Both the position numbers and the translations under genes were made by a program. A stretch of 64,000 nt of DNA from Linanthus parryae (lineage: Eukaryota; Streptophyta; Magnoliopsida; Ericales; Polemoniaceae), in contig JALGPY010000002.1 in assembly GCA_023055425.1 (NCBI GenBank), positions 156,871,345 to 156,935,344 of the forward strand, in the 5' to 3' direction. The stretch's first letter is position 1. The number at the start of each line of letters is the position of its first letter. A model generated the notes under the pieces. The model saw only the letters and a list, made by a program, of their open reading frames with translations, had not been told where the DNA came from and made no database searches. Shown here one piece after another: positions 10,107 through 22,400 of this stretch.

Positions 10107-13100
10107 TCAGAAAATAACCAGTTTCCAACTATATACATGCAGGGGAGCACTCGGACTGGCTGTTGTCTTTGATGAACAAGCTGCTCCGTGATCCACCGAC
10201 ATCGGCGAAGAGCACGACCCGATTTTTCTCATCTTTCCTGGGTATTCCTTTCCTGAAATACCCTTCAGGGAAAGATTCTTCTTAACTCGGTTCCGGTTTA
10301 GTAACGACATTGTGTTGCGAGATGGAGTATGCAAAGCACCTTCCACACAATCACCTGCCTGTACACAGCCCCAAGGTCGAGATGGTCCATCCTCGCTTTT
10401 AACCTTAGGGAAGCTGTTTCTAACCTTGGAATTGACACGCTGCTCCTGCTCCACGGGATTCTCCTCTTCACGTTTCAGACAAAGTGGGCAAGGCGGGTCA
10501 TTTTTACGCGTCTTCGGCGTCGTCTGTTCCAAGCATTCCGCGTGAAAAACATGACGGCAAGAGAGAACGCCGGTCACGGGCATGTCTCTGCTCCGCACGA
10601 TACGGCGGGACCCCCACGGCGATTGCTGCGAGAGAAACCTCTCGCACAGACCGCATTTCAATGAATCGGAGTCCAGCTGCTCGGAGACGTCGGTGAAATC
10701 GGCGCTATCTGATTGAGATGAGGAGTTGTCGGCGTCGGCTTCTCTTGTGGGTGTTTCTGAAGGGAAAGACACGGGATAGATAGGTTTGGACATGAAGCAA
10801 CGGCGACTTGAGAAGCTACGATGCGAGGATGACGAATAGGGTTTTGAGATTGACTCGTAGTCGCTACTGTCGGATCGAGATGATGTAGAGCCGGCGTTGT
10901 CTTGAATTGTTGATGTTCCCTGAAAAACATTCAAAAGTTTGAGTATTCGCAATGGCTTCATTAAATATCAACGGTAGTGAGAAAATATGAAAGCACGTAA
11001 TACCTCCATCGTTGGGGAAAAAGATAATGGCCCCAAAACTGCACACATCAAGGGAAGAAGATAGATACATCAGTTCCATTCAATCACCAATGCAGTATTA
11101 TTCAGATCATTAATGAAGACACAGTTAACTGATGCATGTCGTGTGTATCATCATCATATATCAGCAGACACTGAAACTACTCGTATGATGACCCGTTATG
11201 GTCCATTAAAACACAATTAGACGCATACCCAAGTTTAAGCACTAAGCAGGCGGTTTATAACAAACCTTTCAACAAAACATGAGTGGTTTGCAGTTTTGAC
11301 AAAGGTAATTACACCAGGCTAGAATAGAAATCCAAACTACCCTATTACGCGCAAAACTTGGACTTTTGTTGCTGGAGCTGGTTTAAAATATTGACAACCA
11401 ATCCCTTCAGATCGCTCACTTCTTAGATATCATACAATTTCTCCTGAAGTTCCGATTGGGTAGGCGGTCAATAGCCCAAATCATATTGCTAAACCACCAA
11501 GTCTTTTTGTTCTTTCTTTTTGTTTTTTTTAATTATAAAAACTTCAACCAACTCAACAGGTAGCAACGGTCTTACCATGTTGGGTTGAGGCAGCCACTTT
11601 GGACATATAAACAGTTAACAAGGATCATTTACACACTGCTAATGTTCACTTGAAACCAAGGACTGGCCTAAAGAGGGACTGGTGGTGGCTGTAGCCTCAC
11701 TCAACTTTTAAAATCATTATTGCGCCCTGTTTTTCGTACATTTAATTCATTTTGGCCCCACATGAATTGCACAATACCCCCCCCCCCCCCCCCACCCACT
11801 TAGTTTGGTTTACAAACGTCTTTGGGTTCTTTTGGTGTATTCCTTGTCGTTAAATGGTCTACTTCATTTTATTTAATTTTCGCAAAATAATCCCTCCTAT
11901 TTTTTAGGGGTCACGTACATGTTTTGAATCTGACGCTTAAATTTCATGCATTTGGAACAACTAACTTTTTGTTACTCCAGTACTAATAGCTAGCCCCTGC
12001 AAAGAAAAATTCCTAGACTCGCTCCAGCTTGAAACCATTGCTACACCTATTGGATTAGACCTAAAACTATTCTGATAATTATTTGAATGCCTAGGGAATA
12101 TTCGTGGTTGCTGGTAAGAGCATCTCCAATGGTTATGTAAAAGAATTAGTTTAGTTATAATTTACATAACTAGAAGAAATAATGAGCTCCAATGGGCTAG
12201 CTAAATGACTCAATATTTTACATATTATGTATCCCACTCAATAGAAGTAGCTAGCTAGAATGTAGGTAGTTAAATGTTTTGTGTCTATCTCTCTCCTACT
12301 TTAATTTAATAAAATATTTTATTTATATTCAATACTCACAAACTTATGTAAAATACATAACACCATTGGAGCAAACAATAAAAAATCATGTTAACTTGAG
12401 TTCATACTAGTTAAAATTTAGCTTAACAATAATTTTATTGTTGGAGATGCTCTAAGAGTTCCAAAACATTCGCAAGATTAGCAATTATCATAGCTGTTTG
12501 TAAGGATCTAAGAAATTATAAGAAAGTTGTGAATGCTTACGGCCCATGGGACAGTCAGTTTAAGGCATGGCATCGTTTGATGAGACGTTCACAAGTATGT
12601 CAGCTCAACCAATGAATGGATGTCTTGAGAATTGAAATACAGTTCAGTTTCTAGCTTTAAAGGGAAGCAAATGAACTCGATAAGGCACAACTAACCAAAG
12701 TTGTAATGCAAAGGGTTGAAAATGTTGATACAGCAAAGCGTAGGCCCAGAGAATTTGCACTGTTTGGGCTTAAGCCATTTTGGTCTTGAATCCGACCCGG
12801 TTAAATGATTCTATCTATTTATAGAGCAGTTAGAGTTAGCAGCATTATGTTGAGGATTTTCTGATATCGCTTGTAAGTCTGACGCTTTGGTCTGTTTAAG
12901 TGAAATCTCTTCAACTCTGTGGTTGTAGGCTATTCTTGCCGAATCACATAAATGTGTGTGATCCTTTCTTGTTTGCGTATGTCTTTTCTCATAACACCTA
13001 CAGTACAATAATTAGCTAGTTATAGCAATCTCTACTCAAAGTGAAGCAACCAGATTACTAAGAGCTGAATCAATTCAGGTTGTTTTCCCTGTGGTAAATA

Positions 13101-16100
13101 CACTTTAAACTTTGTCACACTGTCATTCATTTGCGTTGACAGTTGTAATGATGAAATTGGTGTCAAACAAGGAACACAGAGTAACCCAAATAAACCTTCG
13201 TAACATCCTGAACATTCCCGTCCTAACATGTGTCTTTGCAAGAAAACACAAGTTGTCCTATGGTTAAGATAAGCTAACCAACAAACCTCAAAGCAATTAT
13301 CATGAGATCTTTGTTGCCCGATGAAACAACATTTCCAATGGCGATCATTCTGAACCACATCTCGACTATTGAACATAATGTGGAAACTCTCTTATTATCA
13401 CTATATGCCAGTTTAAACACTAGTCCATGCAGTGGTCCAGTTTGTGTTATTGTTTTGCGCATATACATGTATCTCTTCTACTTCTATTCACTGAAACTTA
13501 TGTGACTGAGCCTGCGCAGGTCTAGATCATATAAACAAAACAAGTTTCATTATTTGGGGTTGGTGTTTCGCAGAAGCATTGGAAGTCAGCTTGTACCAAA
13601 TAACCCGACAACTACTGTGTCTACTGGACATCATTTGTTGAATTAGATGCCTAATGGAAATAAAAACCCGCTGCTTCCTTGATAAGGAAGACAATTTCTC
13701 ATTCAAATCCCTTGCATTTTATGTGAATGCTCCTCTTGACACACTCTGACCTAGACTTAATTGTTCACTCGAAATGCAAGTCTGGTATAAAGTATTGCAG
13801 CCTGAACATACCCAAAGAACTGTCATCCATTGGCTTGTTGTGCTTCTAGCACAAGCCATTTTTTCATTATAAAATTCACCGCTTAGCGAAAATTCTAACT
13901 AATGTCAGATATCGTATTGCAAAACATAAGATCTCACAGATGACAAATCAGATGACATGTCTTGCATGCTGCTAGCATTTGGTTTGCAAGGGCAATGTCA
14001 ACTTAGCAGACAACCTTCTTTGAAGAGGGAACTGTGGTTAAGGGTCTGAATGTTGGCGGGAAAACGAGACAAATAAGATCATATATATTGAAGGAAAAAG
14101 GTGGAATAACCATGGGTGGAGGAGTCAAAAAGATGCGGCTGAGTGAATATCTAAGAGCAACAGTACATATTACAAACGAACCACCTACAAAGAGGATTGT
14201 ATAAGAAGAAAGAAGATTAATGACTCCTTCGGTTGAAGAGGAACAGTCATATCAAGAGAGCATGACAACTATTCTACTCGAGTTGACCCAGTTTACATGT
14301 AGTTCTGGACATTTCACTTGGTTCGACTTGTAAACGAAAAGAATCTTCTAAGTTTCTTCGTAGCTTTATTAGTAAGGTATTTCTAGTGCTAGTTATGAAT
14401 TAGTATAGAGATGATATGGAAAAAACGTTATCAAATTTAACGATTTTGGTTCAGTGACCGTCATTTTGGGGCTGCCAAAACTAGAATGTAAGACAGCAAA
14501 CGGGCCAGAAAAGTAGCTTCACTTGCTCCAGGCAGATCCAGCTTTAGTAGGAGGCATTCCTAAACATTTGGTTTTGCAACATTTCTCTCATACCCAGGGA
14601 ATTGCTCCTTGGATACCACATTCGGAACAAGGTAAACTATTATTTTGAAATGCTTAATGCGTTGATTTTACCAATGGCCAATTCTTTCACATCAAATGTG
14701 CTAAGATATGTGCCCTACCGCTGTTAAAATTGATTTGTTCAACGGATTTTTATCTGGAAAAAATGACTAAATTCTGGTCAAACAAGCCTAACCATGGGGT
14801 AGTATGGATGCACTTGGCTTTTCAGATTTTGTAAAAACGAAAACTGAACATACAAACCAAAAAAAATAATAGGTCCCATATTAACTAAAAACCCAACTAA
14901 AACTATCCAAACATCTTAGGTTTCAGTTTACAAAAAACTAAAAACCAAGTTACCCAAACAGCCTCCACGTCCTAGAGCATTCCAGTTTATCATCAAACTT
15001 TCACATCCTTCAGGCACATCAAGTGCTAGAAAAAATGGAGGCATTGATACATTGATTTTGAAACAAATGGGGAAGATGAAAAACGAGAAAACAGCGCATT
15101 TGTTTATATATACTTTCATCTTTTGTACATAGAACATATCTGTTAATTAGAGTTAGAGTTTCATAGGACAAGTCTGTGTTCTTTAATCTAGTAAGTTTAG
15201 TTAAGTATTGGCAAATCAAGGCATATGGAATCAATGAGAGATCGAAACTAAGGTACAACTGCCTAAAAGAAGTCGGGCAAACCCAGGGTGCCACCAAATT
15301 CTCCCAAGTTTCCCTAGAGTCTCCAGTACCCAACCATTTCCCAAACGTTCCCGAAACGGGGAAGGCATATAAAAAGACCATAGTTTCCTATAACATGGCA
15401 ACAGGTGAAGTGGCTCATGACTCTCATCTTTCCAAAATTAGTGCCATAATACCGATAACGTCAACTCGGGGACTGCTCAGTGCTATCATATTCCATATTT
15501 ATTGCCTAGATATTGAGAAGATAGACATTGCCTCGTCTTATTCAAGTTAGCATTATATACAATTGTAAGATTCATTGAAAGATGGAATTTCCTACACGAT
15601 CCCAAGTTCCCTACAGCCTTGTCATAGATGCGTAGTTAGGGCATCTCTAACAGTTTAACTCTTTACCCTGCCTCATACCATGTACTAGGCACAAAGTCAA
15701 TTATAGGTATGACTTCACGTGTCTACTCCTGACCGAATTGAACCCTAAATATAGGATACTACAAACATTTTATTACTTTCATATTCCTTACCATTGAACA
15801 ATAGGGTATGAGAATCATCCTGCACTTTTTGGTTGAAAAAAATGCATCAAGGATAGGGCTTCCCTAATCTACCTTATCTTAGGAAGCAAACACACTCCTG
15901 CATCAAGGATAGGGCTTACCTAATCTACCTTATCTTAGGAAGCAAACGCACCCAGGATATGTACCAGACACGCCGGCTTCTAGACATTCTTAACCAGCTA
16001 CCAGCTAGACACATCGGGGACAGGCTGCATACTTGAACCAACGGAGCAGTCCCCCTTGTGACATTTGGAACTTCGCATGCAGTGTTCTATTAAATTTTAT

Positions 16101-16451
16101 AAGTATAGGTGGGGTTAGCTAGTAATAAGCCGGAAAAAAAAAAAAAAAAAAAGACAGCTCCATAAGCAAAAAGACCTCGACTCTTATCTAAACAAAAAGG
16201 TTCAATCAAGGGTATCGAGCTCTTAACTTTTTATTGAAGATACAATCAAGACACAGACGAGAACTTGTCAAAGATGGGACCGCGAACGATGTTCAGTATT
16301 CCTCTAGGGTCTGTTTGGATGCCCATGAATTTGGAGCTGCATTTGGATTTGGGAGGATTTTGCACCAAATCCACTGTTTGGACACATTTTCAGGACTTAG
16401 ATTTGATTTGGGACAAATCCAAGCCTCTTTATTGGGAATATTTTCAAATAA

Positions 16452-16488
<37 letters not shown>

Positions 16489-19400
16489 CAGCTCCATAAG
16501 CAAAAAGACCTTGACTCTTATCTAAACAAAAAGGTTCAATCAAGGGTATCGAGCTCTTAACTCTTTATTGAAGATACAATCAAGACACAGACGAGAACTT
16601 GTCAAAGATGGGACCGCGAACGATGTTCAGTATTCCTCTAGGGTCTGTTTGGATGCCCATGAATTTGGAGCTGCATTTGGATTTGGGAGGATTTTGCACC
16701 AAATCCACTGTTTGGACACATTTTCAGGACTTAGATTTGATTTGGGACAAATCCAAGCCTCTTTATTGGGAATATTTTCAAATCCCATCTAAACACATGG
16801 AATTTGAAATTCCTACGCCGTAGTGTGCGCATAAGTGACAAAGCCCATGGATTGAAACTCGTTTTTAACTCGTGAAACCCCATTTCCACATTTTGTTTTC
16901 AAAAGAAATCAAGAGTTAAACATTTCACAGCTGGTGGCTGCTAACGCCAAGTTTCGAACTCCGTACCTGCCCACTATGAAAAAAACAAAACCAACCACTG
17001 AGCCACGACATACTCTGATGCTCAACGTTTGTTTTATTTTTGTAAACAATGCTTGATGTTGAGTAACAAGTATATAATATATTTGTTACAAAAAATTAAC
17101 AATCACTAAAATAATATACTTCGAAATTTAATTTAATTGTTTATTCTAGTCATTCAAAAATTTAAATCTAAAGTAAAGAGTTTTTATATTCAAAAATTAA
17201 TTAAATCTACACAATACCAGCGATAGTATCAAATGTCCAACAGTTATTTTATTCAAGCAGTGATAATTAAAATGTAGGTCTAACTAACTGAACCTCCAAT
17301 TAGTGTCTCACAAGTTTGATATCCGCTTCTTTTTCTACAACTTATGTATTTTGTACAAGTACGAAATGATTGCACTGTTACTCCTAAAATTTCAATTAAT
17401 ATTTTGATTTTGTCAATTGACTCACTCGGCTTCTTAAAATAATACCCAGTTTTGTTCGATTTTTTTTCGATTGGCTTTTATCCACCCACAGTTTTGAAAA
17501 CTCAATTCAATTCAATTATATGTTTACTTAGCTTGGTATCCAAACAACATATTTCAATGAAGTTTGCAAAAAATCTTTCGCTAGATTTTTTAGCTCCGAT
17601 TAGTTCGGAGGTGTTCTGTGCGATCTAGGGTTTTGTTTAGCGTCGAGTTTGGAGGTCCTCCGGCTAGCGACGGGCAGTTCGACTTTCTCTAGCAGTCTTC
17701 CTCGGCGATAGCGACGGGATTGGGCTACTTTTTGGACATCGGAAAGCTCTTCATTGAAGAGGAGGAGGTAGAAGTTTTTGACAAAGAATATAGCTTGGCT
17801 GCAATCAAAGGTAGGGGTCCGTGCTTAATTGGTGAATTCCTCCTCCCCATTCGTTTCAATATTTGGGCAATGAAGTCACTGTTTAAGAAGAATTGGGTGA
17901 GAGGTGACGAAACTAGTATCCATGAACTTGGTTCGAACATATTCGTTTTTCAGTTTCCAAACAAAGAATCTCTTGATGCGGTTTATGCGGGTGGTCCGTG
18001 GATTTTCGATGAAAATACACTTATTCTTAAGCACTGGAATCTGACCGAAGACTTGGACGTAGCTTCCTTCAATTCTATTGAGGCGTGGGTGCAAGTGAGG
18101 AATATTCCTCTTTATCACCAGACTGATGAGGATCTGCGGAAAACTTTGACGAACTTGGGAAGTATTGTAGCCACGGATTCGAAGATTTCCTCGTGTTCGG
18201 GTAGTGACTACATGAGAGCAAGGATTAAACTTGATATAAACAAACCCTTGCGTAGGGGGCATTTTATTGAAGTTTTAGGCAAAAAGATTAGGCTCGATTA
18301 CAAATTCGAGCAGATTCCTTGCCTTTGCCACTGGTGTGGAATGATAACTCATTATGGTGATGAGTGTTTGATGCGTAGTGATGTTGAGAAGGAGCAGAAT
18401 CAACCGTGGAGAGTGGTTGTTATTCAGCCCCCCCCCCCAGAAAACGGCTGACTGATGTCTTCAATGAAGATATTAACCCTCGTGAGGATCTAGCGAAGGA
18501 GGGGATGTCCGATCCCATGGGAGTGAATGATGAAGACGCAAGGGCAACTGAGGTTCCAACTAAGGAAGGTTTTGACACTGACATGGTGTCCGACGGTGAT
18601 TGGGACGGCAACAGTAGTACCACGGGAAATCTATCTGGACGTTGATCGGGAGTAAAAAGTCCTGTTGATGTTACAATTTTTGATAACCCATTAGCAGACA
18701 ATGTAAAAGTTGATCGCTTCTCTTCGACGTATAAGGGTAAAGGAATTGTCGTTGCTTTGAGCCAAAACGTAGTTAGCACGAAGAGGAAAATCAGTGAGAT
18801 AAACCCCATCCCTGACCCTAAGGGTAAAGCTCAGAACAAACAAGCAAGTACCGGTAATGCTTGATCGTAGGAAGAGGAACAGGGAGCTTTGGGCAGGGAG
18901 GCCGAGGGCCAGGCAGGGGAGGAGCAAGGGGTAGAAGAATTGGTGCTGGTGGGGGTTCGGGTCGTGGTAATAGCCAGGAGAATCGCAGGAACATTCAAGC
19001 CACCCATAACGCTCATAAAAATCCACCTGTTGGTAAGAAGTAGGAGGTGATTTCAAACAAGTCTAGTACCCAAGTTTCTGCTACGCGGATTCCGACACAG
19101 GACGGGGAGCCTTAAAGAACCCATCTTTGTCATTTGCTGAGGCTGTCGTACACCACAGCCAGTCGCAATGAGTCTTCTAAGTTAGAACGTACGGGGGCTT
19201 GGGAACCCCTGTAGCGTTCTCAATTTAGTAAGGAGACAGAAGCTCAACATTGTCTTCTTGATGGAGACGAAACAGTATGCAACGGAGATGGTTCGGATTC
19301 GTGATAGACTAGGTTTTCGTAATGGAGTTTTCCATGATTGCGAGGATCGCAGAGGACTGGCTCTTATGTGGGATGACGAGGTTAGTTTTGCCTTAGCGAA

Positions 19401-22400
19401 GGTGTCGAAATACTATATTCATGGTTTCCTCTCTATTCAGAGTGAAGGGAAACATGGTTACTTGACGGGTTTCTATGGGGATCCTGATAGAAGACAGCGT
19501 CACAACTCTTGGATTTTGTTGGAACGTTTGTTTTCATCGGGCAGCCTTGGTGTGTTGTTGGCTATTTTAACGCCTTTTCGTCTGTCTGCGATAAGGAAGG
19601 AGGAAGATCAGTCTCCTTCAGATAGAGGATTTTAGTGGTGTGATTAATCGTTTGTAGCTTCGGGATCTTGGATTTGCTGGAGTCCGATTTACTTGGAGCA
19701 ACAACAACCAGGGTGATGATCAGGCTATTAGAGAAAGGTTGGACAGATGCCTCGTAATGGATGGGTGGTCTGATATTTTCGGCAGGGGTAAGGTGGATCA
19801 CCTCATAGCAGAGGTGTCTGATCACGCTCCTGTTCAAGTGGTGTGGCTTTCAGGTATCGTGCATAGTATTAAAGTGAATACACGTTTTCAATTTGAAACT
19901 GTGTGGTTACAGGATCAGAGATGTATCAAATTCGTGGATGATGAGTGGAGGACCACGGCTGACCCTGTTATTCGTAAAATGGACCATTTGTATTCGGCTC
20001 TGAGGGTGAGGGTCTGGGACAGAGAGTTTTTCGGCAATGTCAAATTTCAGTTTAGGAACCTCAGAAGGAGGCTACAATCCCTTGTTGAAGGGATCCAGAC
20101 TGCGGCAGCCATTGCCGAGGCCAAGGTGATTCGTCAGAATATAATATCCTTCATTTGTTGCTCCGGGAAGAAGAAATGTGGAGACAGCGATCTAGAGAAA
20201 CTTGGCTGAGAAAGGGAAATCAGAACTCTAAATTTTTTTATCGGAAACCTTTTATTCGGCGAAACAGGAATCGTATTGAAGGATTAGAAGACTCAAATGG
20301 CATTTGGACAACGAACAAGCAGCAGGTTTTTTCCATTCTTGAAAGTTATTTTAATAATATTTTTAACTCTACTGATCCGTTACGTAGTCAGATGGAATCT
20401 ATGTTAGTAGGGGTGGAAAACTTAGTTTCACTGAACAGAGATCTGAACTGGACCAGCCCTATACTGTTTTTGAAGTGCGGGCTGCACTTGCGCAACTTGG
20501 AACGGCCAAAGCCCCTGGCGTGGACGGCTTCCAGGCTCCTTTTTTCCAGAAATTTTGGAACATTGTGGGTAGTGAGGTTGAAGCAATGTGTCTTAATATC
20601 TTAAATAGTAATGGCGACGTTTCCAAAGTTAATCATACTTTGATTGATCTCATTCCGAAAATGAAACAGGTCAGAAGAACGTATGCTGATCTTCGTCCCA
20701 TTAGCATGTGCTCTACGATTTATAAAATTGTCACAAAGATGACGGCTAATCGTCTGAAGTTGATCCTTGATAACTGATAATCGGTCTGCTTTTGTCCCGG
20801 GTCGCTTGATTTCCGACAATGTTTTGATAGCTTTTGAGTTGCTCCATTCGATGAAAAATCGCAAGAAGGGGAAGAAGGGTTACATGGCTCTTAAAGCAGA
20901 TATGAGCAAGGCGCATTATCGTGTTAAGTGGGATTTTTTGCGAGCTGTGGTGGAAAAGGTTTTCAATAAGTTGAAATGATGCAAGGGCTCTTCTCTTTCT
21001 GCTATTGGCAAGGAAGTGCTTATAAAAGCAGTCGCACAGGCTGTCCCCACTTATACGATGAGTTGATTTTTGCTCCCAGTTAAAATTTGTCAAGACATCG
21101 AACGTGTTATTCGTCAGTTTTGGTGGGGTGGAGATGGAAACAAAAGGAAGATTCGTTGAGTTGCTTGAGATAAATTGAAGAAACAACGCGAAGAAAGCGA
21201 TGCGTGCAAAGCACACTTGGCGATTTATTCAGAACTCGGATTCGTTGGTGAGTTCAAGCAAAGTATTTTCGCAATGTCTCTATTCTTGATTATGCTCTGA
21301 AGAAAAACTCACGGGTCTCCTACGCTTTTAGGAGCATCATTGTGGGTCGTGATCTTTTAAAGAGTGGGTTGGTTTGGAAGATTAAGAATGGAAGGAATAT
21401 TAGAGATTTTGGCGATAAATGGGTGATGAGGCCATATTCGTATAGTGTGATTACAACATGCCCAGTTGGTTCGGAAAATTTGAAGGTGTGTGATCTCTTG
21501 ACTCCGGATGGCTCTTCGTGGGATGAAGTGAAGATTAATGACGTACTGTGGCCGATTGACGTACAAGCTGTTATGGCTACACCGGGGGACGGCGGATACG
21601 CCTTATTGGGTGCACTCGGACAGAGATGTTTACTCGGCGAAGTCCGGATATAATGCAGCGCGCAAATTGTCGGTTCCGTCCGCCTCTTCGTCGGTTTCAG
21701 TTCCTCATGCGAGTGGATTATTAATCTGTGGAAGTCCAAGCTTCCGAAGAAAATATTGGTTCTGTGCTGGGCCTTTGGAACTCCTCACTGCCGTTAGCAA
21801 ACAAATTGATTCGTCGTGGTGTGGATGTCTCTCCTATGTGTTGCTTATGTTCGGAGGAACTTGAAAGCGCTGACCACCTTTTCTGTAATTGTTCCCATGC
21901 AAAAGATATCTGGAAGGGCATATTGGGAGATGACTTTGTGTTATTGCAGCAAGGTGACATTAAAAACCGGATCTTTGACGACTTTACTAGAGCTAACGTT
22001 GAAATTTGTGAGAAGTTTGCGTTAACAATCTGGGCGATATGGAGGAATCGTAATGAGCAGAGTTTTAATAATAATGGGAAGAGTCCGGACAAGGTTGTAA
22101 GTGACAGTCTTAGCTATTATCGATGGAGTAAAGAAGTCTTCATCACCGGCAAACTGGAGGAGCTGTCAATTTCTCCGCCTCAGGTCAATCTGGTTTGGGC
22201 CACCCCTCGGGCAAATTTTGTGAGCCACCCCTCCGGCAAATTTTGTGAAGATCAACACGGACGCGTCCTGGAAGGAACATGATATTGCGTCGGGTCTGGG
22301 GTATTGTCATTCGTGATGCTCCTGGGTCCTTTATTGCCGCTAGACAATGTCAATACCCACGGCAAAGGTCGGTGCTTTTGGCTGAAGCATGTGCACTCAG

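Noticed and set aside
10312..10696. Plus-strand open frames over the RING exon
   Set aside because: Shadows of the minus-strand RING coding sequence, whose Cys/His ligands are clear.
15019..15550. Overlapping open frames of about 120 aa on both strands
   Set aside because: Lie in the RING-gene intron with no family features; both strands open by chance.
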